From contig NZ_SJOF01000004.1 of assembly GCF_004331255.1 (NCBI RefSeq), positions 124,001 through 188,000 of the forward strand: a DNA stretch of 64,000 nt. The letters are read 5' to 3'. Below are positions 16,578 through 25,481 of the stretch, in pieces. Source of the DNA: Acinetobacter sp. ANC 4173. GTDB lineage: Bacteria > Pseudomonadota > Gammaproteobacteria > Pseudomonadales > Moraxellaceae. How positions within the stretch are numbered: position 1 is the stretch's first letter; the number at the start of each line of letters is the position of its first letter. Position numbers and translations under genes: made by a program. The notes under the pieces were generated by a model. The model had not been told where the DNA came from. It saw nothing but the letters and a program-made list of their open reading frames with translations, and did no database searches.

Positions 16578-17933
16578 TCAAATTTCAGGTGTTTCAAATT
16601 TTCTAAAGTACAACTCTACTTTTAAACCCCCATAAGAAGATACCGAAAAATCTATGCTCGCATGATGCAATTGCACAATTTTTTTACAGATCGAAAGCCC
16701 TAGCCCCGAACCTGTCGTTTTACTGCCTAAAGCCCGATAAAAACGCTCACCCAAACGCGATAGCGTGTCACTGTCCAAGCCTTCACCTTCATTTTCAATA
16801 CAGAGATACACCTGTTGTTGCTCGGCTGTTAGGTATATATAAACATGTCCATGGGGTTGGCTATAACGTATCGCATTATCTAGAAGATTACGTAAACAAA
16901 CCGTCATTAACTCAGGATTTACCTCAATCCAAGCGGGATCCAAATTGGACACGAGTTGGATCTGTTTCTGCTGCCTAAAGATCTCTAAACTATTCCAGAC
17001 TTCCATCACCAGTTGGCTTAGATTCAGCGATGATAGTGGTAAATCTGCGGTGTCAGTCGGATCTAAACGCGCGAGAAGCAAGAGGTTTTCTAACACTTGG
17101 GTACCACGGCTAACATCTTTCTGAATCTGTTGTAATTCTTGCGTAAATTGAGGCTGATCTTGATATTTTCGTTGGAGTACTTGTAAGCGCAACTGAATTG
17201 CAGAAAGCGGTGAACGTAATTCATGCGAAGCATCTGCGGTAAAGCGCTGCTCTGCTTGCAATGATTGATCTAAACGTTGTAATAACTGATTTAATTGCAG
17301 AATAATGGGCTGAAGCTCATCAATGATGGGGGCGTCCTGTGTAATTGGTGTTAAGTCCTGTGCACTTTTGTCCGCTATTTTTTTAGATAACATTTGCATG
17401 ACTTTGAACTGACGTGCAATCGCGAAATGTGCAAACAACCATTGCAATAACCACAAGACCATTAACAAAACCGCATATACAGCAAAACTACTCAAGATTT
17501 TTTCAAAGCGAACTTGCATAGGTTGATAAATCACAACCTGCATCTGGGTATCCGGATCAAAGGATTGATAACTTCGCCACAGCGCATGTTGAAACCAAAG
17601 GTAATCAAAATGCTCATGCTGCATATTTGAAAAATGCGCCACGGATGCCAATTCAAATGAATCGGATTCAAGCACTACTTTTTGCTGATGAATCAACTGA
17701 TATTGTAGATCAAATTCATCACTCAACTGCGTGATATGTGCTCCTTGATTTTGATTGGGTTGAACAAGAAGCAAAGCATCAGCAATTTCATCCATAATTT
17801 CGTCTTGCATGCTCATGCTTTGATACATTGAGATACTCACCAACAAAGCAAAAGCGACAGCACCTGCTGCGACTGAACTCAGGACAGAAGTCTTAACCAG
17901 TCTCTTTTGCAGCGAAATATGTTGGGACGTCAT
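16578..17933 (-). CDS. qseC: Sensor histidine kinase (QseC-like)
   Basis: 451 residues. Membrane segments are at about 14-36 and 147-172, enclosing a periplasmic sensor of about 110 residues. The HisKA box ASHELRSPLSAI places the phosphorylated histidine at residue 237. The ATPase part has LRNLLDNAIRYS (N box) and GSGLGLSICKKI (G2 box). The start at 17933 directly abuts the regulator gene (stop at 17934), so translation is coupled. Gene order with a YgiW-like protein matches the ygiW-qseBC locus of enterobacteria; a PmrB-like role is the alternative. The signal is unknown. Confidence 0.85.
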   Translation of the reverse strand: MTSQHISLQKRLVKTSVLSSVAAGAVAFALLVSISMYQSMSMQDEIMDEIADALLLVQPNQNQGAHITQLSDEFDLQYQLIHQQKVVLESDSFELASVAHFSNMQHEHFDYLWFQHALWRSYQSFDPDTQMQVVIYQPMQVRFEKILSSFAVYAVLLMVLWLLQWLFAHFAIARQFKVMQMLSKKIADKSAQDLTPITQDAPIIDELQPIILQLNQLLQRLDQSLQAEQRFTADASHELRSPLSAIQLRLQVLQRKYQDQPQFTQELQQIQKDVSRGTQVLENLLLLARLDPTDTADLPLSSLNLSQLVMEVWNSLEIFRQQKQIQLVSNLDPAWIEVNPELMTVCLRNLLDNAIRYSQPHGHVYIYLTAEQQQVYLCIENEGEGLDSDTLSRLGERFYRALGSKTTGSGLGLSICKKIVQLHHASIDFSVSSYGGLKVELYFRKFETPEI

Positions 17934-18599
17934 TTAACCATCCTGATTCATTCGATAGCCTAGCCCTCGAACTGTTTTAATCAAACTAGAGCCTATTTTC
18001 TTCCGTAATTGATAAATAAATACTTCGATGGCATTACTTTCAATTTCTTCACCCCATGCATACAGTGACTCTTCGAGTTGTTCTCGGGTCACAATATGTT
18101 CAGGTTTTTGCATTAATTTATATAAAATCTGAAATTCTTTCGCAGTGAGATGAATCACCTGCCCATTTTGCTGAACAACCTTGGCTTGTGGGTCAAGTTG
18201 TAAATTGGCAAAAGATAAATACTGACCTGTGGATGATTGCTGCAAACGCAATTGTGCACGGACTCGTGCTGATAATTCTTCCAAGCTAAACGGTTTGACC
18301 AAATAATCATTGGCCCCTAAATCTAGACCCTCAACACGGTCATGAATGCTGTCTCTTGCCGTAATAAAAATGACAGGAATACCTTGTTGCCGTGTTCTTA
18401 TGGTTTTAAGAATGTCATCTCCCGTGGCTTGTGGTAAACCTCGATCCAATAAAACACAGTCATATTGATGCTGTTGTATGGCATGAATCGCGTAGTCTCC
18501 ACGGTCAACCCAATCCACACTATAACCATCCATTTCTAACCAAGTTTTAATACTCTCGGCTTGGGAATAATCGTCTTCAGCTAATAATATACGCATCAT
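17934..18599 (-). CDS. qseB: OmpR-family response regulator (QseB-like)
   Basis: 221 residues. The receiver domain has the acidic pair at 9-10, the phosphorylated aspartate at residue 52 (VLLDRGLP) and the conserved lysine in LVKPF near 102. From about 125 a winged-helix DNA-binding domain follows (LTAKEFQILYKLMQ, SNAIEVFIYQLRKKIG, IKTVRGLGYR), typical of OmpR/PhoB. It is the first gene of the pair with the adjoining kinase. A terminator at 18654-18678 separates it from the YgiW-like gene upstream, so it likely has its own promoter in 18600-18650 as well. Confidence 0.88.
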   Translation of the reverse strand: MMRILLAEDDYSQAESIKTWLEMDGYSVDWVDRGDYAIHAIQQHQYDCVLLDRGLPQATGDDILKTIRTRQQGIPVIFITARDSIHDRVEGLDLGANDYLVKPFSLEELSARVRAQLRLQQSSTGQYLSFANLQLDPQAKVVQQNGQVIHLTAKEFQILYKLMQKPEHIVTREQLEESLYAWGEEIESNAIEVFIYQLRKKIGSSLIKTVRGLGYRMNQDG

Positions 18600-18649
18600 A
18601 TACTCATATTAGGTGCTTAGTCTCAGCATGCCTTGATCTGGTTTAGAAT

Positions 18650-18678
18650 GCAAAAGCCACATGTTTTGCATGTGGCTT
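18650..18678 (-). terminator. Terminator between ygiW-like gene and qseB
   Basis: AAGCCACATG (18654-18663) pairs with CATGTGGCTT (18669-18678) around TTTTG. On the minus strand a T run follows. It ends, or partly ends, transcription from the YgiW-like gene before qseBC. Confidence 0.75.
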
Positions 18679-18697
18679 CAGCTCAATGGATGTCTGA

Positions 18698-19063
18698 TTA
18701 AAAAGTTAAAGTATCGACATCAATTTCAACACGTTTTGTTGGCAGATAATCAATATCTACCTCACCCGTTAAGATCACAGGGTTTTTTGCTGATACAGGC
18801 TGACCACGCCATAACTCATCATCAATATCAACCGTAATACTGCCCGTCTGGTCTTGGAACTGATATTTCTCATCACCCAAAGCTTTGACAACATAGCCTT
18901 TGAGTTTTACGGGTGTATCATCTTTTAAAGTTAATGCCTGCTTGACGGTAATTTGTGTTGGCGCAATTGCCTGCTGATTCACTACTGCTGTATTGGCAAG
19001 CGCAAAACTACTCACTGTAGCCACCAAAGCTGCACCTACTGCTATTTTAGAAATTACGTTCAT
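18698..19063 (-). CDS. ygiW: YgiW/YdeI-type periplasmic OB-fold protein
   Basis: 121 residues with a signal peptide (about 1-23, ending FALA). The mature part, VKQALTLKDDTPVKLKGYVVKALGDEKYQFQDQTGS shape followed by VDIDDELWRGQPV and LTGEVDIDY, is the BOF (bacterial OB-fold) stress-tolerance family. Members sit in the periplasm, bind small cationic or metal ligands and help survival under stress. In enterobacteria the homologue lies next to qseBC, as here, which suggests it is a target or partner of the two-component system. Confidence 0.85.
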   Translation of the reverse strand: MNVISKIAVGAALVATVSSFALANTAVVNQQAIAPTQITVKQALTLKDDTPVKLKGYVVKALGDEKYQFQDQTGSITVDIDDELWRGQPVSAKNPVILTGEVDIDYLPTKRVEIDVDTLTF

Positions 19064-19236
19064 TACTTCACCCTCACATATTCATGTCTTGATTTGGTTG
19101 ATGCAATTAAAACAAAATAACATGAGTTGAATCTTAAGATGACCTCAATGCCGCATATTCCAATAAAATGAGCAAAACTTAGACCAAACAGTCAAATATG
19201 CTGATTCATTTGATTCAAATGAATCAGCAACAAGTC

Positions 19237-20994
19237 CTAATTCAATGGCACGACTCTTAGCACTTCTTCTAAAGTGGTCATACCCGCAATCACTTTACGC
19301 GCACCCGCAATACGTAAAGGTTCAATGCCTTCTTTTTTTGCCTGTTGACGTAACTGATTTAAATTTGCATTTGCACCGATCAATTGCTTGGTGGTTAAAC
19401 TAAGCGGCATAAATTCGTAAATACCGACACGACCTTTATATCCTGTATGACGACATGCTTCACAACCTACAGCGCTATAAACTTTTTCTGGTATTTCCAT
19501 AATGTAATCAAACGTTAAATGTTCCCATTCATTTTGATTGATGTGGCTCTCTTTTTTACAATGTGGACAAAGTTGACGTACCAAGCGCTGGGCCAACACA
19601 CCAAGAATTGTTGCCGCAGTCAAAAACGGTTGCACACCTAAATCATGTAAACGGGTCAAACTCGATGGCGCATCATTGGTATGTAGCGTTGAAAGCACCA
19701 AGTGACCTGTTAATGCCGCCTGAATTGCCATATTGGCTGTATCGTGGTCACGGATTTCCCCCACCATAATAATATCGGGGTCTTGACGCATGAGTGCACG
19801 CACGCCATCCGCAAAACCCAGCTCAATGGCAGTGTTCACCTGCATTTGGTTAAAACTCGGTTCCAGCATTTCAATCGGATCTTCAATGGTGCATACATTC
19901 ACTTGATCCGTTGCCAATTTCTTCATGGAAGAATATAAAGTCGTGGTTTTACCCGAACCTGTGGGTCCTGTCACCAAAATAATGCCATGACTATGTGAGG
20001 TTAAACTTTGCCAATCGCTTAGCAAACCGCCTTCAAAACCTAATTGCTCAAAACTACGGACCAAAACTTCAGGATCAAAAATACGCATCACCAACTTTTC
20101 ACCAAACGCTGTCGGTAAAGTAGATAAACGCAGTTCTGTTTCTTGTCCTTTAGGCGTACGGGTTTTTAAACGTCCATCTTGTGGTTTACGCTTTTCCGCA
20201 ACATTCATGCGCCCCAAAATCTTAATTCGTGAAATCACAGCTGTCAGGGTATTGGCAGGCATGTTGTAAATGGTATGTAACACTCCATCAATACGAAATC
20301 GGACTTTACCCGTATCTTTACGCGGTTCCATATGAATATCACTGGCACTTTGTTCAAACGCAAACTGCAAAATCCAATCGACCAATTTCACAATATGCTG
20401 ATCATTCGCATCAGGATTTTGCGTGTCGCCTAATTGTAATAAAGCTTCCACACCCTTATTTTCACGATCGTAAGTACTAGACTTCTGCGAGTTCGATACC
20501 GCACGACTCACTTGATAATATTCGACCAAATAACGCTGCAACTGATCTGGACTGAGCAGCACCCGTAGAATCTTTTTAGGCAATAAACTACGCTCTAGAT
20601 TACCGACCCACTCCGTTTTATACGGTTGATCTGTTGCAATTAAAATTTCATCAGCTTTCACTTCCACTGCAAGAATTCTGTTACGCACAGCAAACTCTTG
20701 CGACATTACATTGGTTAGTGCCCCCACATCCGCTTTGAGAGGATCAATCACATATAAAGGAAGATTAGACTTATCTGCCAACCATTGCATTAAACGATTC
20801 AGGGATAAAGTCGCTTGAGGATGAAGCTGATCTCTTAAATTAAAATTTGCAATCCACTGCAACGGATGCCATCTAAGCTGCTCACGTTGACGGTGGGTCG
20901 TTTGTACTAATATTTTTTCACGCTCATCAATGCGACCATCTTTAAATAATTGCTCTAAACACCAAGTCGTATCAATTTCAAAATTAAAATTCAT
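19237..20994 (-). CDS. GspE/PilB family secretion ATPase
   Basis: 585 residues from the ATG at 20994, with GAGG upstream; a TTG start at 21009 is less likely. The N-terminal GspE/PilB domain (about 1-180) leads to the ATPase core with SDIHMEP, Walker A GPTGSGKTTT, Asp box, Walker B DPDIIMVGEIRD and the His box TLHTNDAPSSLTRL. A four-cysteine zinc site (CPHC, then CEAC) follows. It would power a type II secretion system or type IV pilus from the cytoplasmic face. No gspF, pilC or pilin gene is near; Acinetobacter type II secretion genes are known to be scattered, so GspE is favoured over PilB, but the choice is not settled here. Confidence 0.85.
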   Translation of the reverse strand: MNFNFEIDTTWCLEQLFKDGRIDEREKILVQTTHRQREQLRWHPLQWIANFNLRDQLHPQATLSLNRLMQWLADKSNLPLYVIDPLKADVGALTNVMSQEFAVRNRILAVEVKADEILIATDQPYKTEWVGNLERSLLPKKILRVLLSPDQLQRYLVEYYQVSRAVSNSQKSSTYDRENKGVEALLQLGDTQNPDANDQHIVKLVDWILQFAFEQSASDIHMEPRKDTGKVRFRIDGVLHTIYNMPANTLTAVISRIKILGRMNVAEKRKPQDGRLKTRTPKGQETELRLSTLPTAFGEKLVMRIFDPEVLVRSFEQLGFEGGLLSDWQSLTSHSHGIILVTGPTGSGKTTTLYSSMKKLATDQVNVCTIEDPIEMLEPSFNQMQVNTAIELGFADGVRALMRQDPDIIMVGEIRDHDTANMAIQAALTGHLVLSTLHTNDAPSSLTRLHDLGVQPFLTAATILGVLAQRLVRQLCPHCKKESHINQNEWEHLTFDYIMEIPEKVYSAVGCEACRHTGYKGRVGIYEFMPLSLTTKQLIGANANLNQLRQQAKKEGIEPLRIAGARKVIAGMTTLEEVLRVVPLN

Positions 20995-21246
20995 TATTCT
21001 AAGCCTCAATTTCTAGCGACACTATAACAGACTTTATTTCTGGGATGTTTATCGACTTAAATGGTTAAAACTACTGATTAATCTATGGATATCTCCAGAT
21101 TGATTTTTTTGATCTCGGTAAGGTAGTTCATAGTTTCTGTGTGAATTATGGTATAAAGAATAAAATACCTTCAGTTAGGGGGAAAGCATAAGAAATTCAT
21201 TATTCACATAAATATAGATCAACAATAACAAGGTTTTAAATTACTC

Positions 21247-22506
21247 ATGTCCAACCTCCTCTTTAATCTGACCTTAGAACAGGCATCTTTTCAAGAACTG
21301 TTGACTATGATGGCAGTTGCTTTGGGTTGCGGCTTAGTGATTGGACTAGAACGAGAAAGAAGCAAACAACGTGAAAACCCAAACAGTTTTGCAGGTGTGC
21401 GTTCTTTTGCCATCTGTGCCTTAATGGGTGCCTTGTGTTTTGCCTTAGGCCCGATCATTGGTATTGTGGGTGCCATAATTATTGGGGCAATAACGGTATT
21501 TTCACTTCGCAACCAAGTGGATGACCCCGGTGTAACAACTGAATTAGCCTTTGTGATGACTTATTTTATCGGGGCACTTTGTATCTGGCATGCACCTTTC
21601 GCAGCAGGATTATCGGTCATACTCACCATCATTTTAATGCTAAAACACCCAATTCATGGCTTTGCTAGCCAATGGATAACAGAACGTGAATTTCGAGATG
21701 GTCTATTCTTACTGGCCCTGATTTTGGTTGCATTGCCGCTAACACCCAACACGCCACTTTGGGGTATGGTATTAAATCCTCACATTATTCTTAAACTATT
21801 GGCTTTAATTCTTGCTGTTCAAGCACTCGCACATATTGCAAAACGCTTACTCTCTGCCCAGAATGCACTCATTTTGTCTGCATTAGCCTCTGGTTTTGTA
21901 TCAAGTACCGCTACGATTGCCAGCTTAGGTATGGAAGTGCGTGCAGGACGTGCTGAAGCTGTGCCCAATGCAGGCGCTGCATTACTATCTTGCGTAGCTA
22001 CCCTTTTACAACTCCTCCTCATCGTCGCAGGGATTAATTTAAATTGGTTCAAGCTCATTATTCTGCCAGCATTCGTAGCCATGTGTATTCTGATACTGTG
22101 GGGACTCTGGCTCATGCGTAAAACTAAACCCTCTACTCCAACAGAACATCCTGATGGGCGCATGTTTAGCCTTAAAGAAGCTGCAATTATTGCAGCAACG
22201 CTCACAATTATTCAGGCTGTTGTTTATGGGTTAAGCTTACTCTTAGGTGATGCAGGCTTAATTATAGGGACGCTTTTAGCATCTTTATTTGAAATCCATG
22301 CCGCAATGGCTGCAATTGTTGTACAAGGAGATCCAGCCAATCACACTCTGGTCTATGCCCTCATTTTAGGAATGGTAGCCCATGCAGTCGCCAAATCTAT
22401 CAATGCAAGCCTCACAGGAGGACGTAAATATGCCCTAGCCTTTGCACCTGCTCAAATTTTACATATGCTGGTTTTTATTTTGATTTTATGGTGGATGATT
22501 TCATAA
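21247..22506 (+). CDS. MgtC/SapB family membrane protein with DUF4010
   Basis: 419 residues and highly hydrophobic, with about 12 membrane segments. The N-terminal 130 residues match MgtC/SapB (ALGCGLVIGLERERSKQ, FAGVRSFAICALMGALC). The rest is the DUF4010 domain, ending in SLTGGRKYALAFAPAQ. It is an inner-membrane protein of unknown transport role; the link of MgtC proteins to magnesium is not shown for this longer group. It is a single gene with no partner, and no magnesium riboswitch was recognised upstream. Confidence 0.85.
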   Translation: MSNLLFNLTLEQASFQELLTMMAVALGCGLVIGLERERSKQRENPNSFAGVRSFAICALMGALCFALGPIIGIVGAIIIGAITVFSLRNQVDDPGVTTELAFVMTYFIGALCIWHAPFAAGLSVILTIILMLKHPIHGFASQWITEREFRDGLFLLALILVALPLTPNTPLWGMVLNPHIILKLLALILAVQALAHIAKRLLSAQNALILSALASGFVSSTATIASLGMEVRAGRAEAVPNAGAALLSCVATLLQLLLIVAGINLNWFKLIILPAFVAMCILILWGLWLMRKTKPSTPTEHPDGRMFSLKEAAIIAATLTIIQAVVYGLSLLLGDAGLIIGTLLASLFEIHAAMAAIVVQGDPANHTLVYALILGMVAHAVAKSINASLTGGRKYALAFAPAQILHMLVFILILWWMIS

Positions 22507-22617
22507 ATAATTCTATGTATATTATTGACTCTACTCCATTAAAAGCAGGATTTAGACTCACATTTGACAAAATCCTTTATTTTATAAAAATAGCAATAAT
22601 TAAGATGGTATACATTA

Positions 22618-22703
22618 ATTATTTTAAATGAGACTTAAATCGATTCATTTTTTCATTATGGTGTGATACAACCAATTATTAATTAAGAATCATTTAAAAT
22701 AAT
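22618..22703 (+). repeat. Inverted repeat upstream of the diguanylate cyclase gene
   Basis: ATTATTTTAAATGA (22618-22631) and TCATTTAAAATAAT (22690-22703) are perfect 14-base inverted arms with 58 bases between. They end about 45 bases before the start codon. They could be paired binding sites for a regulator or an RNA stem in the leader. The composition is AT-rich, which lowers the weight, but a 14-base match is unlikely to be chance in so short a leader. Confidence 0.5.
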
Positions 22704-22747
22704 ACCTGAACTTATTTCCTTATTTTCTGTTGTCAAAGGTTCGTGTA

Positions 22748-23680
22748 ATGAACGACATTGGTTTTAAAAGCTTTCATGATGCAGGACAAGCTGTTCTTAA
22801 TTTTTTATATCAACGCTTTGGTTTTGGTCTTTGGATGATTACCCGTGTTGAAGGTGAAGACTGGATTGTCTTACAAACAGAAGATCATGCTTATAATGTC
22901 CATGCTGGGCAAGTATTTAATTGGGCCGATTCATTTTGTTCTCAGATGGTCTTGAACAATGGTCCTAAAATTGCCCCACTATCCGACGATATCCCAGCTT
23001 ATCGCCAAGCGCCCATTGCACAGCAACTCAAAATTAAAGCCTATATCGGTCAACCGCTAATCAAAGAAGATGGCAGCCTGTTTGGAACTTTATGCGCGAT
23101 TGATCCAGAACCAAAATCTGAAAGCCTTAAAGAAGAGCAAAATTTAATTGAGTTACTGGGAGATTTACTCAGTCAAATCTTACAAACTGAACTAAGAGAA
23201 ATTGAGCAAACCCGTAAAAATGAACGTTTACAAGCCGAAGCACTGCGTGACCCACTCACAGGTCTATATAACCGTCGGGCTTGGGATCAGTTTATCCTTG
23301 CAGAGGAAGAGCGTTGCCAACTCTATGGGCATCATGCCACAGTATTTATGTTAGATTTAAATAATCTTAAATTCATGAATGATGCACACGGACATGCTGC
23401 TGGTGATGAACTCATTCGTCAAACAGCGGTCGTTTTAACTGAAAGTTGCCGTAATACCGATATCATTGCACGTCTGGGTGGAGATGAATTTGCAATATTA
23501 ACCGTAGAAAATGACTTAGAATCTTCCCAAGCTCACCAAGAACGAATTATTCAAAATCTCCACACCCAACAAATTAGTGCAGCAATTGGCTTCGCACTAC
23601 GCGACCCAAGTGATGGCATTCTTTCTGCTGGCTTACAAGCAGACAAAAATATGTACCAAGATAAACTCAAGCGCAACTAA
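22748..23680 (+). CDS. Diguanylate cyclase with N-terminal GAF domain
   Basis: 310 residues from the ATG at 22748, preceded by AAAGG at 8-base spacing; a TTG at 22730 has no ribosome site. Residues to about 145 form a GAF-type sensor domain (AYIGQPLIKEDGSLFGTLCAID). The GGDEF domain follows (RDPLTGLYNRRAW, then ARLGGDEFAIL), with an intact active site. RNTD lies five residues before GGDEF and is the inhibitory I-site (RxxD). It should make cyclic di-GMP in the cytoplasm with product inhibition. No transmembrane segment is seen, so it senses an internal ligand. Confidence 0.9.
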   Translation: MNDIGFKSFHDAGQAVLNFLYQRFGFGLWMITRVEGEDWIVLQTEDHAYNVHAGQVFNWADSFCSQMVLNNGPKIAPLSDDIPAYRQAPIAQQLKIKAYIGQPLIKEDGSLFGTLCAIDPEPKSESLKEEQNLIELLGDLLSQILQTELREIEQTRKNERLQAEALRDPLTGLYNRRAWDQFILAEEERCQLYGHHATVFMLDLNNLKFMNDAHGHAAGDELIRQTAVVLTESCRNTDIIARLGGDEFAILTVENDLESSQAHQERIIQNLHTQQISAAIGFALRDPSDGILSAGLQADKNMYQDKLKRN

Positions 23681-23685
23681 ATGGC

Positions 23686-24402
23686 TTAAATGGACTCTAA
23701 GCTAATCACCTCTAAGCGTTGCCCCCGAATGACAAAACTTACATCGAGCTGAGCAAATTTCATTTTATAAATTCGCTCACTATCTTCCTGATAAGCTGGT
23801 CTTGGGTCTAATGACAATACCTGATCTAACTCTTCAAATCGTGCTTGAGTTGTCAACCGTTGTGCCAACAAGCGCTGCTTTTCTAACAGAGCCAACTCGG
23901 ACCAATGTACGTTCATTCGTGTTGGTTCTTGTTGCGCATAACCACTTTGCGCCTCAAATACCGCATCAGAATAATGAATATAGGGTTTAATATCTAGGAT
24001 GGGGGTTCCATCTAATAAATCACTCCCTGTAAGATAAACTCTGACAGACTTCCCTTCTTTTTTTACGGCTTGTAACTGTACAACCGATAATCCTATCGGT
24101 GCAGGTCGATACATGCTGCGTGTCGCAAAAACCCCTATTTTCTTATTTCCCCCCAGACGTGGTGGACGAACTTGTGCACGAAACTGATCTTTTTTATGCT
24201 GATTTTTATTCTCATGAAACTGCCAGACTAACCATAGATGACTAAACTCTTCAATGCCTTCAAAGGCAGCCAGATCATTATAAGGCGCTTGCATCTCTAT
24301 ATAAGACTGTACTTGAACCAAATTGGGCTGTCGCGGAATTCCAAATTTTTCCTGATACGGTGAATGCATAATTCCAATAATGGGCAGCTGAATCTCAGAC
24401 AT
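23686..24402 (-). CDS. trmO: tRNA (t6A37) N6-methyltransferase TrmO
   Basis: 238 residues from the ATG at 24402 (MSEIQLP); the TTG further upstream is unlikely. It begins with the TsaA-like beta barrel (IGIMHSPYQEKFGIPRQPNLV), and contains the family motifs FSHLWLVWQFHEN, RPPRLGGNKKIGVFATRS and RPAPIGLSVVQL, then DLLDGTPILDIKPYIHYSD. The family uses S-adenosylmethionine to methylate t6A at position 37 of some threonine tRNAs. It ends convergently with the diguanylate cyclase gene, with only five bases between stops and no terminator hairpin. Confidence 0.9.
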   Translation of the reverse strand: MSEIQLPIIGIMHSPYQEKFGIPRQPNLVQVQSYIEMQAPYNDLAAFEGIEEFSHLWLVWQFHENKNQHKKDQFRAQVRPPRLGGNKKIGVFATRSMYRPAPIGLSVVQLQAVKKEGKSVRVYLTGSDLLDGTPILDIKPYIHYSDAVFEAQSGYAQQEPTRMNVHWSELALLEKQRLLAQRLTTQARFEELDQVLSLDPRPAYQEDSERIYKMKFAQLDVSFVIRGQRLEVISLESI

Positions 24403-24507
24403 AATCAATTTTTCTGATAAGTTCAATTAAATATATTCAGTTTATAGAGAATGATTTTAGATTAGAATAGCAAGCTGTTCTAATTTGATAATTTATTGAG
24501 ACCTTTC

Positions 24508-25287
24508 ATGGCTGCTTTTAACGTCGAAAAGATTACTCACGTACACCACTGGAATGACACGCTCTTCAGTTTTAAGACGACACGTGACACCGCATTACGT
24601 TTTAAAAATGGTCAATTTGTGATGATTGGTCTTGAAGTCAATGGTAAGCCACTTATGCGTGCTTACTCTATTGCAAGTGCAAATTATGAAGAAGAACTTG
24701 AGTTTTTCTCAATTAAAGTACCAGACGGTCCTTTAACTTCTATTTTACAACAAGTCAAAGTTGGTGATGAACTTTTAGTTTCTAAAAAACCAACGGGTAC
24801 ATTGGTTCTTGATGACTTAAACCCAGGTAAGAATTTATATCTTCTTTCTTCAGGTACAGGTCTTGCGCCATTCTTGTCGACTATTCGTGATCCTGAAACG
24901 TACGAACGCTTTGAAAAAGTCATTGTTGTACACGGTACACGCTTCATTTCTGAATTGGCTTACCAAGACTTGATTTTGAATGAGTTACCAAACAACGAAT
25001 TTTTCGAAGAACTTGGTATTAAAGACAAGTTAGTGTACTACCCAACTGTAACCCGCGAAGAATATCCAAACCAAGGCCGTGTTACCACAGTCATTGAAAC
25101 TGGCGAAATTTTTGAAAAGATTGGCTTACCACGTTTCAATCCAGAAACTGACCGTGCAATGCTTTGCGGTAGCCCAGCATTCCTTGATGATGTCGCTGCA
25201 CTTTTAGATCAACACGGTCTTAAAGAATCACCACGTATGGGTGTTCTTGGCGATTATGTGATTGAACGCGCATTTGTTGAGAAGTAA
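24508..25287 (+). CDS. fpr: Ferredoxin/flavodoxin-NADP reductase
   Basis: 259 residues from the ATG at 24508 (MAAFNVEKI). The FAD domain contains LMRAYSIASANYEEELEFFSIKV (RxYS flavin motif), and the NADP domain has LLSSGTGLAPFLSTIRD and AMLCGSPAFLDD. The C-terminus ERAFVEK is typical of bacterial Fpr. It transfers electrons between NADPH and ferredoxin or flavodoxin in the cytoplasm and could serve Fe-S proteins such as the YfhL ferredoxin or oxidative-stress repair. It is a single gene with its own terminator. Codon choice looks like that of a well-expressed gene. Confidence 0.92.
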   Translation: MAAFNVEKITHVHHWNDTLFSFKTTRDTALRFKNGQFVMIGLEVNGKPLMRAYSIASANYEEELEFFSIKVPDGPLTSILQQVKVGDELLVSKKPTGTLVLDDLNPGKNLYLLSSGTGLAPFLSTIRDPETYERFEKVIVVHGTRFISELAYQDLILNELPNNEFFEELGIKDKLVYYPTVTREEYPNQGRVTTVIETGEIFEKIGLPRFNPETDRAMLCGSPAFLDDVAALLDQHGLKESPRMGVLGDYVIERAFVEK

Positions 25288-25300
25288 TCCTCTTTTTAAG

Positions 25301-25331
25301 TTAAAACCGAGGAAATCCCTCGGTTTTTTTT
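25301..25331 (+). terminator. Terminator of fpr
   Basis: AAACCGAGG (25304-25312) pairs with CCTCGGTTT (25318-25326) and runs into T residues. It isolates fpr from the RNA locus that follows. Confidence 0.85.
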
Positions 25332-25425
25332 ATTTTTCAATAAGTTAATTTTTACCAAAAATGTACGATTTTTAACCCAAAGCGCAAAATTTCGTCATAA
25401 ACTCCAATAAATCGACTAAAAAGTG

Positions 25426-25481
25426 TTGTCGAAATCAACAAAAGCACCTATAATTCAAATCAAGAACAGACAGGTCTGTCT
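25426..25481 (+). promoter_or_regulatory. Promoter and TetR-type palindrome in front of an RNA locus
   Basis: TTGTCG (25426-25431) and a perfect TATAAT (25449-25454) are 17 bases apart, so transcription should start near 25461. AGACAGGTCTGTCT at 25468-25481 has perfect 6-base inverted arms around GT and covers the first transcribed bases. The palindrome resembles operators of TetR-family repressors, and a TetR gene lies about 260 bases downstream on the other strand. Repression by that protein is inference. Confidence 0.6.

Noticed and set aside
21819..22205. Open frame of 128 codons on the minus strand inside the MgtC-like gene
   Set aside because: It mirrors a strongly hydrophobic gene and has no family features or start signal.
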